From positions 2,392,501 through 2,456,500 of the forward strand of contig NZ_CP116902.1 in NCBI RefSeq assembly GCF_028471905.1: DNA of 64,000 bases, read 5' to 3'. The stretch comes from Aneurinibacillus uraniidurans (GTDB lineage Bacteria; Bacillota; Bacilli; Aneurinibacillales; Aneurinibacillaceae). The position numbers and the translations under genes were made by a program. The notes beneath the pieces were generated by a model. That model saw nothing but the letters and a program-made list of their open reading frames with translations. It was not told the origin of the DNA and did not search any database. Positions within the stretch are counted from its first letter, which is position 1, and every line of letters starts with the position of its first letter. Shown here piece by piece: positions 34,644-44,469 of the stretch.

Positions 34644-37331
34644 CTACACTTGCTTTTTAAGCTCGAACAAAAAGTTCATTGCCTGCATCGGCGTCATGTT
34701 CAACAGGTCAGCTTCTCGTAACTGCTGCACAAGTTTCTCTTCTGTTTTTGACACCTTTCCTCCTGAAGGAGAAGCAGATGGCACTGGTTCTTCAAACAGT
34801 GCGAGCTGTACCTGAGCATTCGATACCTGTTCCGAAACAGCTGCAGGCTCTTCCTGTACCTGCACGCTTTCGATCGGTTCTGGTGGAATGGCAGCTGGTG
34901 TCGTACTGGCGGTTGACGGCAGTACCATCCCTTCATAACTGCTCAACAGCTCATTCGCTCGCTCGATGATTCGCTCTGGCAGACCGGCGACTTGCGCACA
35001 GTAGATGCCATAGCTTTTATCTGCTGGACCGCTAATTAATTTACGCAAGAAAATAACCGTATCATCCACTTCATCAACTGCCATATGGAAGTTACGCAGG
35101 TGCGGCAGCGTCAATTCAAGATGCGACAGCTCATGATAATGCGTGGATACAAGCGTTTTACAGCCCACTACGTCATGCAAATATTCAATCACCGCCTGCG
35201 CAATCGACATCCCTTCCGATGTGGACGTACCACGGCCTAATTCGTCAATGATCACAAGACTGTGTGCATTCGCATTCGTAAGCGTTACTTCAATCTCTTT
35301 CATCTCAACCATAAACGTACTCTGCCCGCCTACGAGATCATCCGCTGCCCCGATCCGGGTGAAAATCCGATCTACAGGGGCAAGCGTAGCAAACTCTGCT
35401 GGTACGTAACTACCGAGCTGCGCCATAATGACAATCAGGGCCACCTGACGCATATATGTACTTTTCCCCGCCATATTCGGCCCGGTAATCAGCAGCATCG
35501 CTTGCTCATTCGTAAGTTTCGTATCATTCGGTACGAACGGCTCACCACGCAGTACCGCTTCCACAACCGGGTGTCTGCCTTCGGTAATCATCATCTGGCC
35601 GTCGGCTATGATTTGTGGCTTCACGTAGCGATTTTCCTGGGCAACAGCAGCTAGCGATTGCAGTACATCAACCGTTGCGACCTGCTGAGCCAGCGCCTGC
35701 AGCCGCTTCACTTCTCGCGCTACCGCCTCGCGAATCTCGACAAACAACTCATATTCAAGACCTGTTCGCTTCTCCTCCGCTTCAAGAATAAGCGCTTCTT
35801 TCTCTTTTAATTCTGGTGTAATGAAGCGCTCCGCATTGGCAAGCGTCTGCTTTCGCTCGTACCGTCCCGGTGGCAATGCGCCAAGATTCGCTTTTGTCAC
35901 TTCTATATAATAGCCGAACACTTTGTTATAGCCGACTTTTAAAGAACGAATGCCTGTAATTTGACGCTCTTGCTGCTCAAGACCTGCAATCCACTGCTTT
36001 CCTTCCCGACTTGCATTACGCAGCTTGTCCAAATATTCATGATAGCCTTCTTTAATGAGGCCACCATCTTTTAAAGCAAGCGGCGGATCATCCGTAATGC
36101 CCTCCTCGATAATCTCCACCACATCCAGGCAGGCATCCATGCCATCCGCAAGTTCACGCAGCACATCTGCGCCGGGGGCAAGTTCGGCCAGTGCCTGCTT
36201 CAAAGCTGGAATGGTCGCAAGCGATGTTTTCAACTGCACAAGATCACGCGCACTCGCCGTTCCGTACGCAATCCGCCCGGCGAGACGCTCCAGATCGTAT
36301 ACATCCCCAAGCAGCGTCCGCAGCTCATCCCGTACCATCCAGCCATCGATTAACTGTTCAACCGCACGCTGACGCCGCTCAATCTGTGCGACTCCAAGCA
36401 GCGGCTTATCAATCCAGCGCCGCAACAGCCGTCCACCCATCGCGGTTACGGTCTGATCAAGCAGCCAGAGCAGTGATCCTTTTTTCGTTTTGTCACGAAT
36501 CGTCTCCACCAGCTCCAGATTACGGCGGGTAAACGGATCGAGTACCATATATTCGTTTGCTTCATATAGTTGTATCCGATGCAGGTGTGCCAGTGAACGC
36601 TTCTGCGTTTCTTCAAGGTAAGCAAGAAGCCCGCGCACCGCAACAAGCATCGATCCCGTACAAGACCGCTCCCCTGCAATATCACTAAATAGTCCACTTA
36701 GCGCATCCTGCGGCCGATCGATATCATCCAGATTTGGCGAACGGCGTGTTACGACTACCTGGTAAGGAGCAAGCCGCTCTGCTAGCTCCTCTTCGTCTGT
36801 ATTTGATGTGAGCAGGACGATTTCCGACGGGCTATACTGTGTCATTTCGTCCAGCATACCTGTAACGCCCCGTACTTCTGTTGTATAGAACTCCCCGGTA
36901 GAGATATCACAGGCCGCAAGTCCAAGCAAGCCGTCTGCTTCATACACACTAAGCAAGTAGTTGTTTTCCTTCTCCCCGAGCAGCTTGCCTTCCATAACGG
37001 TACCTGGTGTAATAATACGGGTTACTTCTCGACGAACAACGCCTTTTGTTTGCTTCGGATCTTCCACCTGCTCACAAATCGCGACCTTATAGCCTTTCTC
37101 GATCAACTGTGCAATGTAGGCATCCGCAGAATGATGCGGCACACCGCACATCGGAATCCGCTCATCCGTACCACCTGCACGACCTGTGAGCGTAATCTCC
37201 AACTCTTTAGACGCTCGTATCGCATCTTCAAAAAACAGTTCATAAAAATCGCCCAACCGAAAAAATAGGAATGCATCCTGGTGGCGGGCTTTTATCGTTA
37301 AATACTGCTGCATCATCGGCGTATGTGTCAT
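34644..37331 (-). CDS. mutS: DNA mismatch recognition protein MutS
   Basis: 895 residues. Mismatch-reading motif near the N-terminus (FFRLGDFYELFFEDA, the F-Y-E form), connector, lever/clamp, and the C-terminal ABC ATPase with Walker A LLITGPNMAGKSTYMRQV and Walker B/Q-loop VIIDELGRGTSTSEGMSIAQ. A beta-clamp-binding motif QLALFEE lies in the C-terminal tail. Gene order amidoligase-mutS-mutL on the minus strand continues the conserved cotE-mutSL neighbourhood, though cotE itself is split upstream. Confidence 0.98.
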   Translation of the reverse strand: MTHTPMMQQYLTIKARHQDAFLFFRLGDFYELFFEDAIRASKELEITLTGRAGGTDERIPMCGVPHHSADAYIAQLIEKGYKVAICEQVEDPKQTKGVVRREVTRIITPGTVMEGKLLGEKENNYLLSVYEADGLLGLAACDISTGEFYTTEVRGVTGMLDEMTQYSPSEIVLLTSNTDEEELAERLAPYQVVVTRRSPNLDDIDRPQDALSGLFSDIAGERSCTGSMLVAVRGLLAYLEETQKRSLAHLHRIQLYEANEYMVLDPFTRRNLELVETIRDKTKKGSLLWLLDQTVTAMGGRLLRRWIDKPLLGVAQIERRQRAVEQLIDGWMVRDELRTLLGDVYDLERLAGRIAYGTASARDLVQLKTSLATIPALKQALAELAPGADVLRELADGMDACLDVVEIIEEGITDDPPLALKDGGLIKEGYHEYLDKLRNASREGKQWIAGLEQQERQITGIRSLKVGYNKVFGYYIEVTKANLGALPPGRYERKQTLANAERFITPELKEKEALILEAEEKRTGLEYELFVEIREAVAREVKRLQALAQQVATVDVLQSLAAVAQENRYVKPQIIADGQMMITEGRHPVVEAVLRGEPFVPNDTKLTNEQAMLLITGPNMAGKSTYMRQVALIVIMAQLGSYVPAEFATLAPVDRIFTRIGAADDLVGGQSTFMVEMKEIEVTLTNANAHSLVIIDELGRGTSTSEGMSIAQAVIEYLHDVVGCKTLVSTHYHELSHLELTLPHLRNFHMAVDEVDDTVIFLRKLISGPADKSYGIYCAQVAGLPERIIERANELLSSYEGMVLPSTASTTPAAIPPEPIESVQVQEEPAAVSEQVSNAQVQLALFEEPVPSASPSGGKVSKTEEKLVQQLREADLLNMTPMQAMNFLFELKKQV

Positions 37332-37376
37332 CCGTTTTCTCTCTCCTGTACCGCAAAAATCTACTAATCGGCTCTA

Positions 37377-38834
37377 TTATAGCATACTGGGCTCATGCGT
37401 TCGATTCACGATCATGTCGGGCTGGAACGGTGGGAGTTTCCAGGCCATCCGAATGTCCACATGCTCTTCCCACACCGCGCGCAGCGCTACTAACTCCCGA
37501 AATGGGGCAATATATGCTTCATACTCTTTGTATTCAGGAAGAGACTCAAGATCTTCCCACAGTTCTGCCACATACGGCAATAGCACATCCTGCTGACCGG
37601 TATAAAAAGCATGATGCAGCTCTGGAATTAAAAATAGTCCTCGTACTGGAAGCTTACGATACACGCGCGCTATAAGATGAGCCAGTGCCAGCACACCGCG
37701 CGTAATACGCGGTGAGACAATAAAGCTCGGCAAAGTCCGATACTCAAATCCACCGTGGAACTGGGGACGCATATCACCAAGCTGCCCATATTTCGGGCGC
37801 CGTGCCCGTGACGCTTCATTCTCCAGAAGTAATAAAGGCAGAGCCACATACGTATCGAGCGCTCGCAACAGTCTAGCATTACAAGGAATTTCGCTAAAAT
37901 GAATATGTCCACCAATCGGATATCCCCGAAGTGGCATTCCTCCGGCCTCCCAAGCTAGATTAGACGGGCCGATCAATTGAATGCCCCGACACATAGCGCG
38001 GTATACGTTACGAAACAATCCCCGCGGTGTGTCCGCAGGCGCAGGTCGCAGCTCAGCGATGGGAAACTGTCGTCGTGTAATATCCCCACGCCACCACACT
38101 CGGTCACAGCCAACAATGCCATCTCTCGGAAAATAATGCGAAGCCATTACCATTTTTCCACCCGGAGTACGCAGTACGAATTCAATATCAGCTCCAATCA
38201 TCACCGTACGTGTATATGATTGCTCATAGCCTGCTATAAATGTCTCAACTGCACACTGGAACTTCCGATTGATTTCTCCTATCTTCGGAAATGTTGGCCT
38301 AACCGCAAGCACCGCCGTCTGCCCTCGCGTATCTACTCCCACATATACAGCACCAAAATCGAGGCCAAGACTGTAGATACTACGCACCGCATACGAGAGC
38401 AAGCGGCGGATGGTTCGCTGCCCGGAATCCATCGTAATCTCTTGATATGACTCTTCTGTATCCATCACCCGATCATGCAACCAGAGTCGCTGACCATTCG
38501 CTTCATACAGTGCCAGCACCTCCTGCTGAAAAACAACTGCCATATAGCGGCGTATATTTGTGCTTTTCGCTGTTAATCCGCGTACTGTATGTACAGTCGG
38601 AATCCCTGCCTCTGCAAGTACTCCAGGCCAGATATCTCGATCAGTCGCATTTTCGATTGCTTCGCTTCCATTTAACACAATTGTGCGCGATTCTTTGCAC
38701 GACAGACCACACTCTCCCCACTGCACCGTTACAGCAGGCCAGGGTGCAGGCACGTATGTTCCAGATGACCATGAGAAATTGGATGCAAACAAGGCCGCTT
38801 CTTTTTTATCCTGATGCAGCAGGAAACATGTCAT
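37377..38834 (-). CDS. PhiEco32-like amidoligase (COOH-NH2 ligase type 2)
   Basis: 485 residues from ATG 38834, which has GAAAGGAAGTATCGTAC upstream; the longer TTG-initiated frame to 38867 runs through the ribosome-binding site. The C-terminal half carries the COOH.NH2_ligase_2 pattern: GADIEFVLRTPGGKMV, DRVWWRGD, IAELRPAPADTP, GGHIHFSEIPCN, GGFEYRTLPSFIVSP and YPIGGH. Such ATP-grasp/glutamine-synthetase-like enzymes form amide bonds on peptides or cell-wall material. In Brevibacillus-like genomes a gene of this kind sits between cotE and mutS; its role in the spore is unknown. The N-terminal 200 residues are a separate uncharacterised domain. Confidence 0.85.
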   Translation of the reverse strand: MTCFLLHQDKKEAALFASNFSWSSGTYVPAPWPAVTVQWGECGLSCKESRTIVLNGSEAIENATDRDIWPGVLAEAGIPTVHTVRGLTAKSTNIRRYMAVVFQQEVLALYEANGQRLWLHDRVMDTEESYQEITMDSGQRTIRRLLSYAVRSIYSLGLDFGAVYVGVDTRGQTAVLAVRPTFPKIGEINRKFQCAVETFIAGYEQSYTRTVMIGADIEFVLRTPGGKMVMASHYFPRDGIVGCDRVWWRGDITRRQFPIAELRPAPADTPRGLFRNVYRAMCRGIQLIGPSNLAWEAGGMPLRGYPIGGHIHFSEIPCNARLLRALDTYVALPLLLLENEASRARRPKYGQLGDMRPQFHGGFEYRTLPSFIVSPRITRGVLALAHLIARVYRKLPVRGLFLIPELHHAFYTGQQDVLLPYVAELWEDLESLPEYKEYEAYIAPFRELVALRAVWEEHVDIRMAWKLPPFQPDMIVNRTHEPSML

Positions 38835-38876
38835 GTACGATACTTCCTTTCGGGAAAGGTTCAACACTTTTATCTA

Positions 38877-38905
38877 GGAAAAGAAAAAGGGAGGACGCTC
38901 CTCCC
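38877..38905 (-). terminator. Terminator of cotE
   Basis: On the minus strand GGGAGGA..TCCTCCC is followed by TTTTTCTTTTCC, 26 bases after the cotE stop. Confidence 0.85.
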
Positions 38906-38930
38906 ATGTTAGCTGCGGTGTATGTGCCGG

Positions 38931-39242
38931 TTAATCCAGGAATGTATCAGGATCAAGGTCAGCGAAGTCATCCATGTCTTCGAATTCGTCCGTATACATC
39001 TCATCTTTTTCGTCGTCTCCGCATGAGTCACAGATAACGATACACAGCTTTGTTTCTCCGACGATTTCAACGGCGTATTCACGCTCAACAGATAAGACGA
39101 TTACCCCGTTGCTTGCTACTCGCGCTTCCACACAGTTTGGTTCCTGCGTGACACGCGCCGTTACTTCAATCTCCCCACGGCAGTTACCGTCATAGTAGGA
39201 AAGCGGTACGACCTCAACAAACTTGATCGTTTCTTTCAACAC
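38931..39242 (-). CDS. cotE: CotE, C-terminal part (gene split by intervening element)
   Basis: 103 codons from GTG 39242, corresponding to the rear of the spore-coat morphogenetic protein CotE: VLKETIKFVEVVPLSYYDG, VTARVTQEPNCVEARVASNG, VLSVEREYAVEIVGETKLCI and an acidic tail (DDEKDEMYTDEFEDMDDFAD). B. subtilis CotE has the same series (VKYVDVIKLRYRD, VLQQPNCLEVTISPNG, VQAEREFLAEVVGETKVV). The N-terminal half is absent here and lies at 56392-56643 in the same orientation. The frame is open upstream to 39254 and beyond, and if the DNA between were removed the parts would join as NNNT-E-TTVLKET without loss. The GTG is not preceded by a ribosome-binding site, so alone it would hardly be translated. 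Known role: CotE directs outer-coat assembly in the mother cell. Confidence 0.93.
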   Translation of the reverse strand: MLKETIKFVEVVPLSYYDGNCRGEIEVTARVTQEPNCVEARVASNGVIVLSVEREYAVEIVGETKLCIVICDSCGDDEKDEMYTDEFEDMDDFADLDPDTFLD

Positions 39243-39276
39243 CGTCGTCTCTCTGAAGAGAGGTTAATTGTAGATA
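39241..39276. other. attL of the cotE intervening element
   Basis: Core ACCgTCGTcTCTcTG (39241-39255) matches ACCtTCGTaTCTgTG at 56399-56413 at 12 of 15 positions, the differing bases in lower case. The inner arm (39255-39276) starts GAAG, includes AGGTTAATTGTA, and is inverted relative to 56383-56404 with 19 of 22 bases matching. The shared TCT/AGA lies at the centre of the inferred attP dyad, so the crossover is placed there. Confidence 0.85.
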
Positions 39277-39281
39277 ACCAC

Positions 39282-39575
39282 TTATAAAAATAAATTCTCT
39301 CCATCTTTTTTCTTTTGTCCCAATGTTTCTTCTTCAAAACTGTATTCATTTATCACTTTTATAATGGAAACAAAGTCTTCTTTAGGTTGGACAATAGTAG
39401 CTAGTTCTTTTCGAAGTTTTATAATATTAGATGGAGTAATAGGACCACGAAATACTGAATTCTGATGATGAAACAAGTACTTCTTACATATCTTGAAAAC
39501 TTTATGTACACGAAGTTCGTTCACGTCATAAAATAGAAAAATATAGTTATAGTTCAACTTCTTTTCAGCCATCAT
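39282..39575 (-). CDS. cas2: CRISPR endonuclease Cas2
   Basis: 97 residues starting MMAEKKLNYNYIFLFYDVNE with the ferredoxin-like core and conserved Asp in FYDVNE, then CKKYLFHHQNSVFRGPITPS and LATIVQPKEDFVSIIKV. Size and motifs fit Cas2, the partner of Cas1 in spacer acquisition. It overlaps the end of cas1 (the TGA of cas1 lies within the ATGATG start). Its stop lies six bases from the attL arm, so it ends the element's left side. Confidence 0.88.
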   Translation of the reverse strand: MMAEKKLNYNYIFLFYDVNELRVHKVFKICKKYLFHHQNSVFRGPITPSNIIKLRKELATIVQPKEDFVSIIKVINEYSFEEETLGQKKKDGENLFL

Positions 39576-40576
39576 TTCAACTCCTTAACACTGAATGGAA
39601 CGAAGGGCTTATTCTCTACAATCAATTTGATTAATTTATACGCATCCAGTTTAATGGCTGTTTTATAACTTACTTTTCGTTTAAGTACAGGGTGCTGGAA
39701 TACGCTATTAAACCGTTCTTCCAATGACGACAAAAAAATCTCCTTGCCCTGTTTATTCAGAAGACAATAATTTAACTTCCGCTCAAAATGCTTCTCAACC
39801 TGTAACTTCCTGTTATTCACATTCTCAAAAATCGTCCGAAATACTATAATCGGTTTAAATACTTCACATAAATCTAGACTTAACGAAAAACGACTTTCAG
39901 ATGGCTCATGCAGAAAGCTAATCGTTTGATTTAAATGGGTCTGGTAAATCTGCGAAACCGTCTTAGAATATAGGATTGAGTTTCCAAGAGACACAAGAGC
40001 ATTCATAGGGTTATCAGGTGGACGCCTTACTCGTTTATTCATAACAAAATCAGCTGGTAAAAAGCTTGAAAAAGAAGTATAAAACTTGCGCCAGATTTCT
40101 CCTTCTATGAACAATACCTGCTTACTATCAAGGTCTTTTGCCAAATATACAGGCACATCTTTGCGAAGCCAATCCAAAAAAGGTTTAAGATCTTTACGAT
40201 CATGCTTGTAATAGTGATACAACACTTGATGGATATTCCCAGCTATTCCCTGGACAATTGCCTTGGCAATATCCATGCGTTTGTTCATATAAGCTTGTGC
40301 CTGCATAACAGTTAGCTTTCCACTTACAAGCTGTTCCTTCGGATAAAACGTTCCGCAATATTGATGATGATAATCAAAGAAATGCACAGTTACTCCAGCT
40401 TTCGAAAGAAACTGAAACAGCTTTGTATTTAAACTCACTTCATTCAAACAGTAAATTTCTTTTATACCCTCAATCGGAATGTACGTATTTCCCTTATCAT
40501 TTCGAAACACTAACGAATGATCTTTCCTCTTTAACTCCCCCATGCTCATCAAGTACTTAGTTGACCGCCCCATCAT
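39572..40576 (-). CDS. cas1: CRISPR integrase Cas1
   Basis: 334 residues from ATG 40576 (GGAAGTGA upstream; the longer frame to 40591 begins before it). Cas1 features: STKYLMSMGELKRKDHSLVF at the N-terminus, EIYCLNEVSLNTKLFQFLSK, the metal-site Glu/His region LVSLGNSILYSKTVSQIYQT, HLNQTISFLHEPSESRFSLS and LDLCEVFKPIIVFRTIFENV. This is the Cas1b type usual in subtype I-B. It works with Cas2 and Cas4 to insert new spacers at the array leader. Translationally linked to cas2. Confidence 0.93.
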   Translation of the reverse strand: MMGRSTKYLMSMGELKRKDHSLVFRNDKGNTYIPIEGIKEIYCLNEVSLNTKLFQFLSKAGVTVHFFDYHHQYCGTFYPKEQLVSGKLTVMQAQAYMNKRMDIAKAIVQGIAGNIHQVLYHYYKHDRKDLKPFLDWLRKDVPVYLAKDLDSKQVLFIEGEIWRKFYTSFSSFLPADFVMNKRVRRPPDNPMNALVSLGNSILYSKTVSQIYQTHLNQTISFLHEPSESRFSLSLDLCEVFKPIIVFRTIFENVNNRKLQVEKHFERKLNYCLLNKQGKEIFLSSLEERFNSVFQHPVLKRKVSYKTAIKLDAYKLIKLIVENKPFVPFSVKELK

Positions 40577-40591
40577 TTCACTTCCTTCCAC

Positions 40592-41086
40592 TCAAATATA
40601 GCAATAATCATAATAAGCACAACGCTTACACTTCTTATCCAAAATTGCCGGAGAAGGTGTAGCCGAAGAACAATAATCGATAATCTCCTGCTCTAACTCC
40701 TGCAACCTTTTTTCTATATCTTCTGTTAGATCCACATAAATAATTGTTTTCTCCTGCTTATTCTTTTCATCGAATTGAATTTTTCCTTTTCGCTCAATCC
40801 CTTTATCCTTTAGTATCTTGAGATAAAAAAGTGTCTGCCACTTTGCAGCTTCAATATTAGCGTCAGATTTTTTATGTTCAATCAAATAATCTGGTGTTAA
40901 TTTGTCAATTTTGATGCTTTCAATTGCAATTTCACTATTTTTGTTTCCCTCTGCCCGTAATTCGTGAAGAATTTTTCCAATACGAACATCTTCACTGTTA
41001 TCTTCGAGGTTGATTTTGTTGGCATGAAGCCAGCATTGTCGTTTGCAATGAAAATAATAATTAACTAATGTACCTGTAACTTTCAT
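40592..41086 (-). CDS. cas4: CRISPR-associated exonuclease Cas4
   Basis: 164 residues. MKVTGTLVNYYFHCKRQCWL carries the first Cys of the Fe-S cluster; the other three are in KKCKRCAYYDYCYI at the end. The RecB nuclease motif is DYLIEHKKSD with E/K and the AAKWQTLFYL helix. Cas4 trims prespacers and selects for the PAM during adaptation. It overlaps cas3 by four bases. Confidence 0.93.
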   Translation of the reverse strand: MKVTGTLVNYYFHCKRQCWLHANKINLEDNSEDVRIGKILHELRAEGNKNSEIAIESIKIDKLTPDYLIEHKKSDANIEAAKWQTLFYLKILKDKGIERKGKIQFDEKNKQEKTIIYVDLTEDIEKRLQELEQEIIDYCSSATPSPAILDKKCKRCAYYDYCYI

Positions 41087-43650
41087 GAAAACAATCCACC
41101 TGCTTCTTTTTCGTACAGCTCATGATCAAATTTTTTAATCCCTGTAACTTTGTCTTCATACATGTAAACGGCCCCTTGCTCAATAAAAAACAAATCCCCT
41201 ATCTGCTCATCATATCGCTTTGGACGTTTATCATACCGATGGCTCGAATCAATATAAGAATATGTGAAGAAACTCATTTTCTCACGGACAGCAGAAAGCC
41301 TCACCTGCCTCTCTGCATACTCCATTGAATCAGCAGTAAGCAACTCCTTATACTGCTGCCATACCATTTCACCAGCTAATTCAGTTCCATCTTCAAATCG
41401 AATGACATGCGAAACGAATAACGTAAAAGAGCGATCTTCAATAAGCTCCATATGTTTCGCTACGCGCTTAAAATCAAGTCTTTGAACTTTTTCCGTAAAA
41501 ATAGCTGCATTTTGTTTGTTTTTCTCCTTCTTTTGTTCCAGAAGCCGGGTAAAACACATCTCATAAAAATCCTTAAAGCGCTTATTAACTAAATATTCTT
41601 TGAAATCAGGATGAAGTAGATCATATTCTAGACGCCAATCATTCCGGTAAATCTGTGAAGCGCCGTCAAGATTAAAAAAATAGGCTCGACAATCGGAACG
41701 CAAGCATGATCGATTGATCCGCCCCAAGAACTGTTCCTCACTATCAAGTAGAGAAATATCCTTAAAGCCTACATCCATATCGATGTCAACTCCAGCTTCA
41801 ATTACCTGGGTTGTAATAACAAGCACATCTTTAACCTTAAGCATCTTATTTTCATCTACCGCACCAAGTTCATCAAGAATTTTGCGGCGAAAATAACTAC
41901 TATCATCCCCGGTAATTTCAATGATTCGTCCCTCGTATCTCTCAGATGCCAAACGATAAAATTCTCGGGCTGTTTTCTTTTTAATAAACTCAATGAGAAT
42001 ACGACTAGGTCCACGCTCTTCCCGAACTTTCTCAATATCCAACAGCAACTCATCAAGTGTATACTCAGTTTTATTCAATAATGAAAAATGTAGATGGACA
42101 CGTCCTTTAAAAAGAGGATGTTGAAAATATATCTCAGGATCTTTTACTAATTCTACCTGCTTGGTCGGCTCTTGAAGCAACTGATCTAATTTCGGAAGCG
42201 TTGCAGACATAATAATAATCTTCATATTCATCCACTCGCTGAAACATTGTAAGAAACGAATAATTTCAACCCATCGATCATTCCGATAACTCTGTACCTC
42301 ATCAATAATAATTACACTATTGCACAAGTGGGCAAAAGCCAGATTAGATTCTCTACCGGTTCCAAATAAATAATGAAAAAAATTCACATGTGAAGTAATC
42401 GTAACTGGATACTGTAGCATCTGCCGATTCAGCAACTCTTCGCGATAATTAATTGTAGATTCTGCATCCTTTTCTTCCTTCTCTGTCACAATAGGGGTAA
42501 CAGAATTCACAACAGATATACGGTAACTATTTCGAACCTCTTCGTCCTCGAATGCCCTCTGCAATGTTTGATTGGTCTGTTCAATTAATGTATTAAAAGG
42601 AAATACATACACAATCTTATTCAACTTCTCATGGTGATTAAGCAGTTGAAGTGCCAGATTTATGGACATATTCGTTTTGCCACTACCAGTCGGAGCTTCG
42701 AGATAGTATATTTGTTTATCAAGATTCTGCAAAAGCCGTTCTTCTGCCTCTAAAAAAATGTCCGAGCGCAGCTTGTTAATGGCACTATCCGCAAACACAT
42801 TTTTATCTTTTTTATACGCTTCAATCCCTTGATAAATTTTCGTGTTCCGATAAGCCGTATATAATTTTTCCTTATCTGCTTCCTTTACGTATTTCCATTC
42901 AGGAGCTTGATCTTCGTTCTCATATGTATATGTTGCATAAAAATCTGCAGCAACGAGAGCTGAATACAAAAGCCTTGCTAGTATATAAAAGGAATATGCT
43001 TCATGACCATCTTCATAACGATATGTCTGTTCACTAAAAATGATCAAATTCAGCTCGTTTCGTACACGCTCACTTTCCTCATAATACTTTACATAGCCAG
43101 GAAATCCTCTTACTCTTTTTTGAAGACGCTCTAACTTGTTCTGAAAATCCGCTTCAGATAAATCCTCCAAGTACGTATGATGCCGAGAGATCACATATGC
43201 AAACGTATAAAGAACATGCCGTAAAAACCCCCGAACCCCATCTTCTTTAACCACTTCTACCGCTAGTGAAAAAATATCAACATACAAAAGTGCCGATAAA
43301 AGAGCGTGATGAGAGTCATTTAACTCCTCCTGGTCTGTATGCTGTATTGTTCGATTTCGCATCTTTACTTTTTGAAAAACCGGATTAACTTTTCCGATAT
43401 CATGCATGTAAACAGCCTGCTTAAACATCGTAATAATTAATTGGTGACTAGCTTCGTCCAGTTTTTCTCCATCAAAAGTAAGAGCAGAAACAATGGATTG
43501 AAGTGCTTCTTCTACCCCATTTTCTTGCAACAGCTTATCAAAAAAGAACTGCGTTAAATCAGAATGTTGCTCCAGCGTTTCGTTTTCTTGCTTACCAACA
43601 TGGGCCCAGATGTGATCACTTTCTCGTATATATTCAGCAATGGATATCAT
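41083..43650 (-). CDS. cas3: CRISPR-associated helicase-nuclease Cas3 (HD-fused)
   Basis: 855 residues from ATG 43650 (GATAGGGGGATTATC upstream; the longer frame to 43737 overlaps cas5). The HD nuclease domain is N-terminal: EQHSDLTQFF, AVYMHDIGKVNPVFQK, DSHHALLSALL. The SF2 helicase follows: APTGSGKTNMSINLALQLL (Walker A), SVIIIDEVQSYRNDRW (DEVQ box), IIMSATLPKLDQLL, VLVITTQVIEAGVDIDM. Cas3 is recruited by Cascade to unwind and degrade target DNA. The domain order is the normal HD-helicase fusion. Confidence 0.94.
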   Translation of the reverse strand: MISIAEYIRESDHIWAHVGKQENETLEQHSDLTQFFFDKLLQENGVEEALQSIVSALTFDGEKLDEASHQLIITMFKQAVYMHDIGKVNPVFQKVKMRNRTIQHTDQEELNDSHHALLSALLYVDIFSLAVEVVKEDGVRGFLRHVLYTFAYVISRHHTYLEDLSEADFQNKLERLQKRVRGFPGYVKYYEESERVRNELNLIIFSEQTYRYEDGHEAYSFYILARLLYSALVAADFYATYTYENEDQAPEWKYVKEADKEKLYTAYRNTKIYQGIEAYKKDKNVFADSAINKLRSDIFLEAEERLLQNLDKQIYYLEAPTGSGKTNMSINLALQLLNHHEKLNKIVYVFPFNTLIEQTNQTLQRAFEDEEVRNSYRISVVNSVTPIVTEKEEKDAESTINYREELLNRQMLQYPVTITSHVNFFHYLFGTGRESNLAFAHLCNSVIIIDEVQSYRNDRWVEIIRFLQCFSEWMNMKIIIMSATLPKLDQLLQEPTKQVELVKDPEIYFQHPLFKGRVHLHFSLLNKTEYTLDELLLDIEKVREERGPSRILIEFIKKKTAREFYRLASERYEGRIIEITGDDSSYFRRKILDELGAVDENKMLKVKDVLVITTQVIEAGVDIDMDVGFKDISLLDSEEQFLGRINRSCLRSDCRAYFFNLDGASQIYRNDWRLEYDLLHPDFKEYLVNKRFKDFYEMCFTRLLEQKKEKNKQNAAIFTEKVQRLDFKRVAKHMELIEDRSFTLFVSHVIRFEDGTELAGEMVWQQYKELLTADSMEYAERQVRLSAVREKMSFFTYSYIDSSHRYDKRPKRYDEQIGDLFFIEQGAVYMYEDKVTGIKKFDHELYEKEAGGLFS

Positions 43651-43690
43651 GATAATCCCCCTATCAAAAAAGAAGGGGGCATCCCCTTCC

Positions 43691-44455
43691 TTATAAAAAG
43701 TATAAAAATCGACCTTCTCCGGTATAGATTGGTGCATCCTCTTCTAAACTTGCCAACTTACGGTTCGTAAATCCAACTTCTTTATACTCATATGAATTTA
43801 ACTGTGTATCCAAAGCTACAGGAATCTGTTCTTTATAGGAATGAAAACTTGCACTTCCATCCGTTGTGCCGCCTCTCTTCTGATACGTAACATGTTCCGT
43901 ATAAAATAATGAATCAATCCGCTCTGTACGCTCCTGCCATTCAAGCGCAAGCATTCGAATTGAAGAAAGTGAAGCCGGATGATCATTCTTTCCAAGGTAC
44001 GGCAAGTAGACACTTTCTCCTGCTTCTAGCATTGCAGCCAGACGCGAAAAAATCTCTGTGCCATTATCCAGCACATAAACTGTCCAGTGTGGATTTTCAA
44101 TCCATTGTTCGCGAACAACAAGATTGTTTCCTTCTTCCTGACTTGCATAACCTACTGAGTTATTAAAAATCTGGATTTTTTTCGCAAAATATCCACGATC
44201 CCCATGCGGTACAATGCTTACAGGTAGATCACGAAGCAAACGATAAAATTCCGGGTACAAATTCTTTTCGTTTTTGCCATTAAGCTGAATATCTCGATAT
44301 TGGGTTGCGTATCCACCCAGACCAAGGATAGCTCCTAGCAAACCATACAACGCTATTTTATGAATATGACTATATGTAAAGTATGCATTTGCGTTCACAT
44401 CAGGCTTCTTAAAAAATGCTGTTTTTCCGGTGAGTTCAAAAGCGATTGCTTTCAT
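43691..44455 (-). CDS. cas5: Cas5 (Cas5h/I-B type)
   Basis: 254 residues beginning MKAIAFELTGKTAFFKKPDV, the Cas5 N-terminal RAMP pattern, followed by HKIALYGLLGAILGLGGYAT, LPVSIVPHGDRGYFAKKIQI, REQWIENPHWTVYVLDNG and GESVYLPYLGKNDHPASLSS. Cas5 caps the 5' handle of the crRNA in the I-B Cascade complex. It is 14 bases downstream of cas7 (44470). Confidence 0.9.
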   Translation of the reverse strand: MKAIAFELTGKTAFFKKPDVNANAYFTYSHIHKIALYGLLGAILGLGGYATQYRDIQLNGKNEKNLYPEFYRLLRDLPVSIVPHGDRGYFAKKIQIFNNSVGYASQEEGNNLVVREQWIENPHWTVYVLDNGTEIFSRLAAMLEAGESVYLPYLGKNDHPASLSSIRMLALEWQERTERIDSLFYTEHVTYQKRGGTTDGSASFHSYKEQIPVALDTQLNSYEYKEVGFTNRKLASLEEDAPIYTGEGRFLYFL

Positions 44456-44469
44456 TGATTCACATCCTG